From contig NZ_BMRC01000003.1 of NCBI RefSeq assembly GCF_014648435.1, positions 124,001 through 188,000 on the forward strand: DNA of 64,000 nucleotides, written 5' to 3'. Every line of letters begins with the position of its first letter. Position 1 is the stretch's first letter. The position numbers and the translations under genes are program-made. The notes below the pieces were generated by a model. That model had not been told where the DNA came from and searched no databases. It saw nothing but the letters and a program-made list of their open reading frames with translations. Below are positions 37,022 through 46,156 of the stretch, in pieces. This stretch comes from Nonomuraea spiralis (GTDB lineage: Bacteria; Actinomycetota; Actinomycetes; Streptosporangiales; Streptosporangiaceae).

Positions 37022-39121
37022 ATGAACGATGACCGACTAGGCCCTTACCGGCTGCTCAGGCGGCTCGGTGAAGGCGGGATGGGCGTTGTCCACCTCGCTG
37101 TCGACCCTCAGGGGCGGCAGGTGGCGGTCAAGGTCCTGCGCGGAGAGGTCGCCGGCGACGAGGTCGCCAGGCGACGGCTTTCGCGTGAGGTCGAGACCAT
37201 GCGCCGGGTCCGCAGCAAATTCATCGCGGAAGTGCTCGATGCGGACGTGACCGGTCATCGTCCCTACATCGTCACCCGTTACGTGCCCGGCCGTCCCCTC
37301 GACGAGATCGTCAAGGACGACGGGCCGCTCGACCTGCCCGCGCTGGTCCGGGTCGCGCACGGCGTGGCCTCGGCGCTGGCCGTCGTCCACTCCGTCGGCG
37401 TGATCCACCGCGACCTCAAGCCGGGCAACGTGCTGATCCTCGACGGCGAGCCCGTCCTGATCGACTTCGGCATCGCGCAGGCGGTCGACGCGACCAGGCT
37501 GACCCAGACCGGCATGTTCATCGGCACGCCCGGCTACCTCGCGCCCGAGATCATCGAGGGCCAGGAGGCGGGCCCCGAGGTCGACATCCACGCCTGGGCG
37601 GGCACGCTGCTCTACGCCGGCACCGGCCAGCCGCCCTTCGGCAAGGGCACGCTGGAGATGATCTTCTACAACATCACCGCCGGCAAGGCCGACATCAGCG
37701 GCGTGCCGTCCGAGCTTCAGCCGCTGCTCAAGGCGGGCTTCCAGCGCAACCCGGCCAAGCGGCCCAAGGCCGCCGACCTGGCCGAGCAGACGGCCCGGAT
37801 GTTGCCGCGGCCGCCGCAGGGCGCGCCCGAGGAGATCTCCACCGTGCCGCGGCCCGACGCGCCCCCGGCCGAGGACTACCCGACCAGGCGGCCGCCGTTC
37901 CTGGGGGAGAAGCCCTCCTACGACATCTCCACGCCGCCGATGACGCCGCGCCGGCTCATCGAGGGCCAGGAGCAGCCCGTCCCGCCGTCCGCCGACCCGC
38001 ACTACGTCTCCCTGCTGCCCAACCAGGGCGCCGGGTCGCCCGGCCAGGCGGTGCCCGGCCAGGGCCTGCCCAACCAGGCGCTGCCGGGCCAGGGCGCCGG
38101 TGACCCGTGGCCGACCCGCCGGGTGTCGCCGGAGGAGCTGCGCCAGATCCAGCGCGAGGCCGGCCCCAGCCAGCCATGGCCGCAACAACAGCCCCCGCCG
38201 CACCAGCACTCCCAATCGCACGCGCAGCAGTCGTACGCGCAGCCGCAGCCGCATGCGCAGCCGCAGGTCAACCATTACGAGGCCGACGTGCCCACCCGGC
38301 GCGTACGCCCGGACTCGGCCGAGTTCGGCCGCCTCAACGCCGGTCCCGACCACCTGGACCACGGCCGGATGAACGCGGGTCCCGACCAGTCCGACTACGG
38401 CAGGCCCGGCCCGGTCCCCATGCAGCCGCCGCCCTACATCCCGGCGCAGCAGCAGCAGTATCCGCCCCAGGACTCGCAGGCCAATCACGAGCCGTACGCG
38501 CAGGGCGCCCGTCCGGGGCAGCCGTTGCAGCGCTCGAAGGCGTACGGCGTGGCGAGCGCCATGCTGCTGATCCTCCTGATCGTGGCGGCCGTGACGGCGC
38601 CCGTCCTGGTGGCGGCGGTGGCGATCCCGATCGCGGTGCTGCTGCGCGCGGCCGACCTGGCCCAGCCCGCACTCAACAGCCGCAGGCCCGCCGGGGCCGC
38701 CGCGCTCGACGTGCTCAGGGTCTTCGCCCTGCCCCAGGCGCTGGCCAAGTCGGTGGGCATCACGCTCGCCCTCGTCCTGTACGCCCTCATCCTCGGCCTG
38801 CCGGTGACGCTGCTGCTCAGCGTGGTGGTCAAGATGGACTCGGCCAACGCCCTCGCGTGGGGCGCCGCGGTCGCGCTCTGGACCGTCTGCGCCGGTCCGG
38901 GCGTCGAGGGTCCGGGGCGGCAGATGCGCAGAACGCTCTCATCGCTCGTACCCTCGAGAACAGCGGCCATGGCGATGGCGGGAGTGTTGGCGGCGGGCGC
39001 CGCGCTCTCGCTGATCCTCGCCTACGGCACGTTCGGGGACACGCCAAGGGGGAGTGTATGGAGTCCGCTGGACGTCACACCCGTGACGAAGGAGCTCACC
39101 AGCCTGAAGACGGGCGGCTGA
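37022..39121 (+). CDS. Membrane Ser/Thr protein kinase 1 with Pro/Gln-rich linker
   Basis: 699 residues from the ATG at 37022 (an ATG at 37007 is possible). Hanks kinase domain 1-265: GEGGMG glycine loop, K37, HRDLKPGN with D131, DFG at 148-150 and GTPGYLAPE. A 230-residue Pro/Gln/His-rich linker follows, then about four hydrophobic helices at the C-terminus (from AMLLILLIVAAVTAPVL). No PASTA or other sensor domain is present. TATGGT at 37006-37011 could be a -10 giving near-leaderless mRNA. First of three tandem related kinases. Confidence 0.9.
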   Translation: MNDDRLGPYRLLRRLGEGGMGVVHLAVDPQGRQVAVKVLRGEVAGDEVARRRLSREVETMRRVRSKFIAEVLDADVTGHRPYIVTRYVPGRPLDEIVKDDGPLDLPALVRVAHGVASALAVVHSVGVIHRDLKPGNVLILDGEPVLIDFGIAQAVDATRLTQTGMFIGTPGYLAPEIIEGQEAGPEVDIHAWAGTLLYAGTGQPPFGKGTLEMIFYNITAGKADISGVPSELQPLLKAGFQRNPAKRPKAADLAEQTARMLPRPPQGAPEEISTVPRPDAPPAEDYPTRRPPFLGEKPSYDISTPPMTPRRLIEGQEQPVPPSADPHYVSLLPNQGAGSPGQAVPGQGLPNQALPGQGAGDPWPTRRVSPEELRQIQREAGPSQPWPQQQPPPHQHSQSHAQQSYAQPQPHAQPQVNHYEADVPTRRVRPDSAEFGRLNAGPDHLDHGRMNAGPDQSDYGRPGPVPMQPPPYIPAQQQQYPPQDSQANHEPYAQGARPGQPLQRSKAYGVASAMLLILLIVAAVTAPVLVAAVAIPIAVLLRAADLAQPALNSRRPAGAAALDVLRVFALPQALAKSVGITLALVLYALILGLPVTLLLSVVVKMDSANALAWGAAVALWTVCAGPGVEGPGRQMRRTLSSLVPSRTAAMAMAGVLAAGAALSLILAYGTFGDTPRGSVWSPLDVTPVTKELTSLKTGG

Positions 39122-39137
39122 GCCGAGGAAGGTGGCG

Positions 39138-40901
39138 ATGAGCATCCAAGCGCCGGAACGCCTCGGCCCCTACCGCATCGTCAGGAAGATCGGCGAGGGC
39201 GGCATGGGGGTCGTCCACCTGGGTCTCGACGGTGAGGGCCGCGAGGTCGCCATCAAGGTCCTCCACCCCCATGTCGCCGCCGACCTCAAGGCCCGCGACC
39301 GGCTCACGCGCGAGGTCGAGACCATGCGCCGGGTGCGCAGCCCGCACGTCGCCGAGGTCATCGACGCCGAGCTGGTGGGGGGCCAGCCGTACGTCGTGAC
39401 CCGCTTCGCCCCGGGCCGCACGCTGGAAGAGACCGTGCTGAGCGAGGGGGCCCTGGAGGCGCGGCAGGTCATCAGGCTGGCCCAGGGATTGTGCCAGGCA
39501 TTGGTCGCGATCCACGCGGCCGACGTGATCCACCGCGACTTCAAGCCGTCCAACGTCATGCTGGTCGACGGCGAGGCGCTGGTCATCGACTTCGGCATCG
39601 CCCACCTGGTGAACGCGACCCGGCTGACCCAGACGGGCATGTTCGTCGGCACGCCGGGCTACCTGGCGCCCGAGATCATCCGCGACTCCGAGATCACCCA
39701 GGCGGCCGACGTGCACGCGCTGGCCTCGACGGTGTTCTTCGCCGCGACGGGCGCGCCGCCGTTCGGCACCGGGACGTTCGAGGCGGTCTGCTTCAACATC
39801 ATGGAGGGGCGCGCCCAGCTCGACCGCGCGCCCGCGTGGTTGCGCGGCTGGTTGTCGCGCGCGCTGCGGGTCGATCCCGCCGACCGGCCGGGCGCGCAGG
39901 AGCTGCTGCGGATGGCCAGGGCGCTCGACCCGTCGGTGACGACGTTCAACGAGATCGAGGGGCCGACCGGCACCAAGCGCATGGGCGGCGGCACGCGCGC
40001 GATGGACACGTTCTCGGACCTGCTGCCGCCGGTCGAGTACCGCAAGCCGGCGCCGCCGCCCCCGCCGCCGCCCGCGCGGCGGGAGGAGCGGCCGCCGCCG
40101 TACGTGCCCGCGCCGACGTCCGCCCGCCCGGTGCCCCGTACCGACCAGCGGGTGGCGGGCTACCCGGCGCCGCCGCGGCAGCCGCCCCCGTACACGCCGC
40201 CGCCCCAGCCACGCGGACACGTGCCTCCGGCGGAGCGGAAGAGGTACCTGTTCGGCAGCCAGGTGACCGGGTTGCTGCTGCTGGCCACGCTGGTCGCGCT
40301 GACCGTCATGATGCCCGTGGTGATGGGCGCGGTGGCCGTCGCGCTGGCGCTGGTGCTGCGGGTGGGCGAATACCTCTTCGGCGACATGGTCAAGCGGCGC
40401 CAGATCCGCGGCAGCAGCTCGGCCGACCCGCTGCTCGCCCTGGTCGGCACGCCGTGGGCGCTGGTCAAGGCCGCGCTGGTGACGGTGGTCCACACGCCGC
40501 TCGCGCTGCTGTTCGGCGCCTGCGTCTGGGGAGCGCTCCACTGGGCCGGCGGGATGGGCACCAACCAGGCCGCCGCCTTCGCGGCGGGGGCGTTCGCGGG
40601 TGGCCTGTTCGTGTTGCCGGGCGGCGGCGCGCCGCGCAAGGCCGTGACCCGTACGCTCACCGGCGTGCTGCGCAGCCCCGGAGCGGCGCTGGTCGCGGTC
40701 GTCGCGGTGGGTACGGCGGCGCTGTTCGCGGTGATGTTCGCGCTCGGCCAGGACCCGGTGTGGGCACCCTGGCGGGCTCCGCAGAGCGTGATCGACGACC
40801 TGGCGAGCGAGGCCAGGCAGAGCACCGTCGGATTGATCACCGGCCTCATCGAAAGTCTGCTCGACGGGCTGGGGTTGGGGTTCCTGACTCCGTGGTCCTG
40901 A
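39138..40901 (+). CDS. Membrane Ser/Thr protein kinase 2
   Basis: 587 residues from the ATG at 39138, preceded by GAGGAAGG (GTG at 39132 is in frame). Kinase domain with GEGGMG, K40, HRDFKPSN (D134), DFG at 151-153 and an activation loop RLTQTGMFVGTPGYLAPE nearly identical to kinase 1. The linker is a Pro-rich run (PPPPPPPARREERPPP), followed by hydrophobic C-terminal helices that fit a multi-pass anchor. HRDF replaces the usual HRDL, a tolerated variant. It starts 16 bp after kinase 1, so they are cotranscribed. Confidence 0.9.
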   Translation: MSIQAPERLGPYRIVRKIGEGGMGVVHLGLDGEGREVAIKVLHPHVAADLKARDRLTREVETMRRVRSPHVAEVIDAELVGGQPYVVTRFAPGRTLEETVLSEGALEARQVIRLAQGLCQALVAIHAADVIHRDFKPSNVMLVDGEALVIDFGIAHLVNATRLTQTGMFVGTPGYLAPEIIRDSEITQAADVHALASTVFFAATGAPPFGTGTFEAVCFNIMEGRAQLDRAPAWLRGWLSRALRVDPADRPGAQELLRMARALDPSVTTFNEIEGPTGTKRMGGGTRAMDTFSDLLPPVEYRKPAPPPPPPPARREERPPPYVPAPTSARPVPRTDQRVAGYPAPPRQPPPYTPPPQPRGHVPPAERKRYLFGSQVTGLLLLATLVALTVMMPVVMGAVAVALALVLRVGEYLFGDMVKRRQIRGSSSADPLLALVGTPWALVKAALVTVVHTPLALLFGACVWGALHWAGGMGTNQAAAFAAGAFAGGLFVLPGGGAPRKAVTRTLTGVLRSPGAALVAVVAVGTAALFAVMFALGQDPVWAPWRAPQSVIDDLASEARQSTVGLITGLIESLLDGLGLGFLTPWS

Positions 40902-40936
40902 GTGTCCCCGTCGGCTCGGCGGGGGAGAGATGAGAT

Positions 40937-42160
40937 ATGAGCGAGCGCCTCGGCCCTTATGAGCTTCTCTCCAGGCTCGGCGCGGGCGGGTTCGGCGAGG
41001 TGCACCTGGCGCTCGACGCCGAGGGGCGTACGGTCGCGGTCAAGGTGCTGCATCCCCATGTCGCGGCCGACGGTCTCGCCCTCGCCAGGCTGGCGCGCGA
41101 GGTCGAGACGATGCGCCGGGTCGGCGGGCCGCACGTGGCCGAGGTGCTCGACGCCTCGCTGGAGGGCTCCAGACCCTACCTGGTGACCCGGTACGTCCAG
41201 GGGCGTCCGCTCAGCGCGGTGCCCGTGCCCGTCGCCGGGCTGGGCCCGCTGGCCTCGGGCCTGGCGGACGCGCTGCTCGCGATGCACGAGTCCGGGGTCG
41301 TCCACCGCGACCTCAAGCCGGCCAACGTGATGATGAGCGAGGACGGCCCGGTCGTCATCGACTTCGGCATCGCCAGCGCGCTCGACTCGCTGTCGGTCAC
41401 GGCCTCGGGCGCGGTGGTCGGCACGCCCGGCTACCTGGCTCCCGAGATCCTCGAAGGCGGCGCCGCGGGCGTCGAGGCCGACGTGTTCTCCTTCGGCGCG
41501 ACACTCGCCTTCGCCGCGACCGGGCGGCAGCCGTACGGGCAGGGTCCGGCCTCGGCGGTGGCCTACCGGGTCGTGCACCACCCGCCCGACCTGGACGGCG
41601 TGCCCGACTGGCTGGCGCCGCTGTTACGCGAGTGCCTGTCCACCGACCCCGCCGCCCGGCCCACGGCCGCCCAGATCTGCGCCCGCCTGGGCGTCGCCCC
41701 CGTTTCGCACGCCCCCCAGTCCGGCCCCCAGCCGTCCGCCGCGGCGGCGCGCCCCCGGCCCGCGGACGACATGAGCACCAGGGAGTGGCGGCCGGGCGCC
41801 GAAGGGCACCGCCGGTCGGTGGAGGAGTCGCGGGCCCGGCACCGGGAGAAGGTCCGCAGGCGGTGGCTGATCGGCTCGGGCCTGTTCGTGTCGCTGCTGG
41901 CCGCGGCCGCCCGCGAGCCGCTGCCCGAGGTGGCGCTCTTCCTGCTGGCCGCCTACGCGCTGGGCGTCGTGAGCGACGCGGGCGTGGCGCTGTTCTCGCG
42001 CGGGCCCCACCGGCGAGCCCGGATGATCGTCGATCTGGCGAGCGTGGCCGGGGCGGTGGGGATGTGTTTCGGGCTGGCCGCGGTGTTCAGCACGTTCACA
42101 CTTGCCCTGTTCGCGGGTACGGCTCTGGTGGTGGGCATCGTCTTCCTGCTGTCCGCCTGA
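40937..42160 (+). CDS. Membrane Ser/Thr protein kinase 3
   Basis: 407 residues. Glycine loop GAGGFG, K36, HRDLKPAN (D125), DFG at 142-144, activation loop SVTASGAVVGTPGYLAPE, which differs from the first two. A short Pro-rich linker is followed by hydrophobic helices near residues 310-335 and 370-405. Leu230 is encoded by TTA (41624-41626), rare in such genomes and possibly bldA-dependent. It starts 35 bp after kinase 2 and closes the tandem set. Confidence 0.9.
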   Translation: MSERLGPYELLSRLGAGGFGEVHLALDAEGRTVAVKVLHPHVAADGLALARLAREVETMRRVGGPHVAEVLDASLEGSRPYLVTRYVQGRPLSAVPVPVAGLGPLASGLADALLAMHESGVVHRDLKPANVMMSEDGPVVIDFGIASALDSLSVTASGAVVGTPGYLAPEILEGGAAGVEADVFSFGATLAFAATGRQPYGQGPASAVAYRVVHHPPDLDGVPDWLAPLLRECLSTDPAARPTAAQICARLGVAPVSHAPQSGPQPSAAAARPRPADDMSTREWRPGAEGHRRSVEESRARHREKVRRRWLIGSGLFVSLLAAAAREPLPEVALFLLAAYALGVVSDAGVALFSRGPHRRARMIVDLASVAGAVGMCFGLAAVFSTFTLALFAGTALVVGIVFLLSA

Positions 42161-42421
42161 TTCGCCCGGGGTGACACGGCCGTACCGAATAAAGTTCGGT
42201 ATGGTGGGAACGGAAAGGGCTTATCGGGGCCGGTCGCACGGAGCTGCCGGTTTGCGCGTAAGCTACCCATGGGTAACATGACCGCGGGAGCCAGGGTACG
42301 ACTCTGACCCACCCCGTGTCAGGAGCCCGCCGGGAACCTGGCAGTCTGGTCAGCATTGCATTCGGCGCCTATCGCAGCGACGCGGTGGGCGCACGCGAAC
42401 ACGGGAGGTCGGCCACCGGCC
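42161..42421 (+). promoter_or_regulatory. etfBA upstream region with promoter and two inverted repeats
   Basis: TACCGAA-TAAAG-TTCGGTA (42183-42201) is a perfect 7-bp inverted repeat. Further on, TTTGCG (42251-42256) and TAACAT (42274-42279), 17 bp apart, could be -35 and -10 elements, and the 12-bp palindrome TACCCATGGGTA (42264-42275) covers the spacer and the first bases of the -10. The second palindrome is well placed as an operator; its regulator is unknown. Confidence 0.4.
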
Positions 42422-43201
42422 ATGAACATCGTCGTCTGCGTGAAGCAGGTCCCCGATACGGCGACCGAGCGCAAGCTGCGGTCCGATGACAACACGCTCG
42501 ATCGTGACGCCGTCGACGGCGTGGTCAACGAGCTTGACGAGTACGCGGTCGAGGAGGCATTGAAGCTCAAGGAGGCCCACGGTGGCGAGGTGACCGTGCT
42601 CACCATGGGTCCGGGCAGGGCCACCGAGACCATCCGCAAGGCCCTGGCGATGGGCGCCGACAAGGCCGTCCACCTGAGCGACGACGCCCTCCACGGCTCC
42701 GACGCGCTGTCCACCTCGTACGCGATGGCCCAGGTGCTCAAGAAGATCGGGTTCGACCTGGTCGTCCTGGGTTCGGAGTCCACCGACGCCCGTACCGGCG
42801 TGCTGGCCGCGATGTTGGCCGAGCGCCTCGGCACGGCCCAGCTCACGCTGGCCAACAAGGTCGACGTCGAGGGCTCCTCGATCACCGTCCAGCGCCTCAC
42901 CGACTACGGCTTCGACCGGGTCCAGGCCTCGCTGCCGGCCGTCGTGTCCGTGGTCGAGAAGATCAACGAGCCGCGTTACCCGTCCTTCAAGGGCATCATG
43001 GCGGCCAAGAAGAAGCCGGTCGAGACGCTCGCCATCGCCGACGCCGAGATCGACGCCGCGCAGGTGGGCCTGGGCGCCGCCTGGTCCGAGGTGGTCGACT
43101 TCGCCGCCGCGCCGCCGCGCGCCGCCGGCACGATCGTCAAGGACGAGGGCGACGGCGGCACGAAGGCCGCCGACTTCCTCGCTTCCAAGAAGTTCATCTG
43201 A
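42422..43201 (+). CDS. etfB: Electron transfer flavoprotein beta subunit
   Basis: 259 residues from the ATG at 42422, beginning MNIVVCVKQVPDTATERKL as in the family; an upstream in-frame stretch from 42356 looks non-coding. The ETF beta signature region VQASLPAVVSVVEKINEPRY is present, and the C-terminal arm embraces EtfA. With EtfA it accepts electrons from acyl-CoA and other dehydrogenases and passes them to the quinone pool. It lies 19 bp before etfA. Confidence 0.95.
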   Translation: MNIVVCVKQVPDTATERKLRSDDNTLDRDAVDGVVNELDEYAVEEALKLKEAHGGEVTVLTMGPGRATETIRKALAMGADKAVHLSDDALHGSDALSTSYAMAQVLKKIGFDLVVLGSESTDARTGVLAAMLAERLGTAQLTLANKVDVEGSSITVQRLTDYGFDRVQASLPAVVSVVEKINEPRYPSFKGIMAAKKKPVETLAIADAEIDAAQVGLGAAWSEVVDFAAAPPRAAGTIVKDEGDGGTKAADFLASKKFI

Positions 43202-43220
43202 GAACGGGGGTTTTACTGAT

Positions 43221-44174
43221 ATGTCGGAGATTCTCGTTCTCGTGGAGCAGGTCGAAGGCGAGGTCAAGAAGGTCACGCTCGAACTGCTGACCCTGGCCCG
43301 CTCGCTCGGCACGCCCGCCGCCGTCTGGGCCGGTCCCGGCCTCGGCGACGCCGCCAAGGCCAAGCTGGCCGAGTACGGCGCCGAGAAGATCTACGACGCC
43401 GCGTCCGCCGACATCGTCGACCACGTGGTGGCGCCCAAGGCCGAGCTGCTGGCCCAGCTCGTCGCCGAGAAGTCGCCCGCCGCGGTGCTCGTGGCCGCCA
43501 CGGCCGAGGGCAAGGAGGTCGCCGGTCGCCTGGCCGTCAAGACCGACTCCGGCGTCATCACCGACGCCGTGGGCCTGTCCGAGGGTTTCGTGGCCGACCA
43601 GTCGATCTTCGGTGGCGGCGTCAACGTCCACTCCAAGGTGAGCAAGGGCACGCCGATCGTCGCCGTACGCCCGAACTCGACGGCCCCGCAGGCCGCCGCG
43701 GGCGCCGGTGCGGTGGAGGCGGTGTCGGTCGCGCTGAGCGAGGCCGCCAAGGCCGCCCGCATCGTCGAGCGCGTCAAGCAGGAGAAGGGCGCCCGGCCCG
43801 AGCTGACCGAGGCCGCGATCGTGGTCTCGGGCGGCCGGGGCGTCGGCTCCGCCGAGAACTTCTCCGTCATCGAGGGCCTGGCCGACGCGCTGGGCGCGGC
43901 CGTGGGCGCCTCGCGCGCCGCCACGGACGCCGGCTGGTACCCCCACCAGTTCCAGGTGGGCCAGACGGGCAAGACGGTCTCGCCGCAGCTCTACATCGCG
44001 GCCGGGATCTCGGGCGCCATCCAGCACCGGGCCGGCATGCAGACCGCGAAGACCATCATCGCGATCAACAAGGACCCGGAGGCGCCGATCTTCGAGCTGG
44101 CCGACTACGGGGTCGTGGGTGACCTGCACCAGGTCGTCCCGCAGCTCACCGAAGAGGTCGACAAGCGCAAGTAG
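43221..44174 (+). CDS. etfA: Electron transfer flavoprotein alpha subunit
   Basis: 317 residues. The N-terminal domain packs on EtfB; the C-terminal FAD domain carries [36 protein letters not shown] and the alpha signature around [18 protein letters not shown]. It holds the redox-active FAD of the heterodimer. AACGGGGG precedes the ATG. A very strong hairpin terminates the operon. Confidence 0.95.
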   Translation: MSEILVLVEQVEGEVKKVTLELLTLARSLGTPAAVWAGPGLGDAAKAKLAEYGAEKIYDAASADIVDHVVAPKAELLAQLVAEKSPAAVLVAATAEGKEVAGRLAVKTDSGVITDAVGLSEGFVADQSIFGGGVNVHSKVSKGTPIVAVRPNSTAPQAAAGAGAVEAVSVALSEAAKAARIVERVKQEKGARPELTEAAIVVSGGRGVGSAENFSVIEGLADALGAAVGASRAATDAGWYPHQFQVGQTGKTVSPQLYIAAGISGAIQHRAGMQTAKTIIAINKDPEAPIFELADYGVVGDLHQVVPQLTEEVDKRK

Positions 44175-44182
44175 GTTCCAGG

Positions 44183-44219
44183 CGAAGGCGGCGCCGCACG
44201 ACGTGCGGCGCCGCCTTCG
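44183..44219. terminator. Terminator between convergent etfA and rhomboid genes
   Basis: A 17-bp perfect stem (44183-44199 with 44203-44219; arms begin CGAAGGCGGCG) closes on the 3-nt loop GAC, 9 bp after the etfA stop and 17 bp before the convergent gene's stop. It can act in both directions. Confidence 0.75.
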
Positions 44220-44235
44220 GCCGTTCCCGGCGGTT

Positions 44236-44898
44236 TCACGCGGTCCTCGCGGGCGTGGTCCGGGCGTACGCGCCGGCCCATCCCGCAAGGACGCCCGCCA
44301 GCAGCGCGAAGCCGTGCAGGTCGGGCAGGACGCACAGGACGACAGCGGCCACCGCCGCGACCGCGGGGAACAGCGGGCCGGGGACGCGGTCGCGGTGCAC
44401 GACGAGCTGGAAGCCGCCGGCGGCCAGCGCGACCATGAGGACGACGCCGACCGTCCCGAACGCCGACAGCGCCCAGGCGCCCGACACCACCGCGTAGAAC
44501 GCGCCCAGCGAGCGTTCCAGGGTGCCGGGGGCCGCCACGGCGAGAGCGCCGGCCAGGCCGCACAGGGCGATGGAGTTGCCGGCGCCGGGGTCGTTCAGGA
44601 GGTAGCCGGCGGCCTCGCCCGCGATCGCGCCCGAGGCGTACAGCAGGAGCCAGCGGCCGGGCCCGAACGCGCGCTCGGCGGCGTAGCCGAGCACCGCGAG
44701 GAACGCCAGGTTGAACAGGACGCCGAACACGCCGCCGTCCTGGACCACGAGCGCCGTACCCAGCCGCCACCACTCGCCGCCCGAGATCGCGGCCGGGTCC
44801 CGCATCCACGCGGGCTCCAGCCCCGGGAGGGCGAACTGGAGGAGGCTGGGAACCGCCGTGACCACGAACACGACAGCGGTGACATATGGCTTGAACAC
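44236..44898 (-). CDS. Rhomboid-family intramembrane protein
   Basis: 220 residues from a GTG at 44898 with GAGG 8 nt upstream; an ATG at 44958 would add a non-hydrophobic tail. Six hydrophobic segments are visible. EWWRLGTALVVQDG matches the rhomboid L1 region. The catalytic serine would lie in GNSIALCGLAG (GxS kept, the following Gly lost), and the partner His in LHGFALLAG of the last helix. It is probably a serine intramembrane protease, but the altered serine motif leaves activity uncertain. Confidence 0.75.
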   Translation of the reverse strand: MFKPYVTAVVFVVTAVPSLLQFALPGLEPAWMRDPAAISGGEWWRLGTALVVQDGGVFGVLFNLAFLAVLGYAAERAFGPGRWLLLYASGAIAGEAAGYLLNDPGAGNSIALCGLAGALAVAAPGTLERSLGAFYAVVSGAWALSAFGTVGVVLMVALAAGGFQLVVHRDRVPGPLFPAVAAVAAVVLCVLPDLHGFALLAGVLAGWAGAYARTTPARTA

Positions 44899-44968
44899 GG
44901 CTTTAGCCTCGCACGCCCGCCCTGGATCAGACATGGACGGATGTACGAGGCTTGCCATGACAAATGTC

Positions 44969-46156
44969 CTACGCGGCGACCTTCACCGGCTCCCGGACGG
45001 GAACGGCCGCGAACACCGGCGTCTCCTTGCGCGGCAGGAACCGCGAGGCCACGGCGATCAGCACGCCCAGGACGACCGCGATGCCGAGCGCGCCGCGCAG
45101 CGAGGTGGCGTCCGACAGGAAGCCGATCACCACCGGGCCGAGCAGCAGGCCCGCGTAGCCCATGGCGCCCGCCTGGGCGATCGCCGGTCCGGGCGCGTCG
45201 GTCGCGGTGCCCGCCAGGGACAGCGTCAGCGGCGCGATCGTGGCCACGCCGAGCCCGACGAAGAACATCGCCGAGACCGCCACCAGCGCCGCCGGGGCCA
45301 TCAGCACGACCGCGAAGAACCCGGCCGTGGCCACGCCCGACACGCCCAGCATGCCGCGTACCCCGAACCTGGAACGCAGCCGGTCACCGCCGAGCCTGGC
45401 CAGCAGCATGCCCGCCTCGAACACCGGGTAGCCGAGCGCGGCCAGCGCCTCGGGGGCGCCGAGCTCGTTGCGCATGTAGAGGCCGTTCCAGTCGGCGACC
45501 ACGCCTTCGACCATGAAGGCGAAGAACATGATCGCGCCGAGCAGGTAGACGATGGCCGGCATGCGGCTCCTGGCCGTGCGCGTGGCCTCCGCCATGGGGG
45601 CCTCGGGCAGGTACGTACGCCCGATCAGCACCGCGACCGGCAGCGAGACCAGGGCGACCAGCGCCAGGTTGGCGGTGAACGACAACCCGGCGGCGATCGA
45701 CAGGCTGCCGAGGGCGCCGGCCGAGATGGCGCCGACGCACCAGCCGGCGTGCATGCCGTTCATCAGCGGTCGGCCGTACGCCTGCTCGACGGTGGAACCC
45801 TGGGCGTTCATGGCGACGTCCACGGTGCCGAAGGCCATGCCGAAGAACGTCGCGGCCAGGATGAGCAGGGGCAGGTTGGGGGCGAAGGCGACGGCCAGCA
45901 GGCCGACCGCGGTGAGTGGGGCGCCGATCCGCAGAACCGCCCTGCTGCCCGCGCGGGCCATGATCCGTCGCATTGACTGCATGGTCACGAGGGCGCCGAG
46001 GCCCCATGCGAGGAGCACCGCGCCGACCGTGGACTCGGACAGGCCGAGTTTGTCGGTCAGGGCGGGGATGCGCACGGTCATCGTGCCCACCATCAGGCCA
46101 CTGAGGACGAAGGTGAGGATCGCCCCGTAACGGGCCGTCCTCAGGTCGCGGGTCAT
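44969..46156 (-). CDS. Major facilitator superfamily transporter
   Basis: 395 residues from the ATG at 46156 with GAGAGG 8 nt upstream. Twelve hydrophobic helices are countable. The N-terminal half includes FGTVDVAMNAQG and EQAYGRPLMNGMHAGW, motifs of the YbjJ-like branch often annotated as fucose-permease-like or drug exporters. Substrate unknown. It lies downstream of the tetR gene on the same strand but is separated from it by 440 bp and a minus-strand terminator-like hairpin, so joint transcription is doubtful. Confidence 0.87.
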   Translation of the reverse strand: MTRDLRTARYGAILTFVLSGLMVGTMTVRIPALTDKLGLSESTVGAVLLAWGLGALVTMQSMRRIMARAGSRAVLRIGAPLTAVGLLAVAFAPNLPLLILAATFFGMAFGTVDVAMNAQGSTVEQAYGRPLMNGMHAGWCVGAISAGALGSLSIAAGLSFTANLALVALVSLPVAVLIGRTYLPEAPMAEATRTARSRMPAIVYLLGAIMFFAFMVEGVVADWNGLYMRNELGAPEALAALGYPVFEAGMLLARLGGDRLRSRFGVRGMLGVSGVATAGFFAVVLMAPAALVAVSAMFFVGLGVATIAPLTLSLAGTATDAPGPAIAQAGAMGYAGLLLGPVVIGFLSDATSLRGALGIAVVLGVLIAVASRFLPRKETPVFAAVPVREPVKVAA

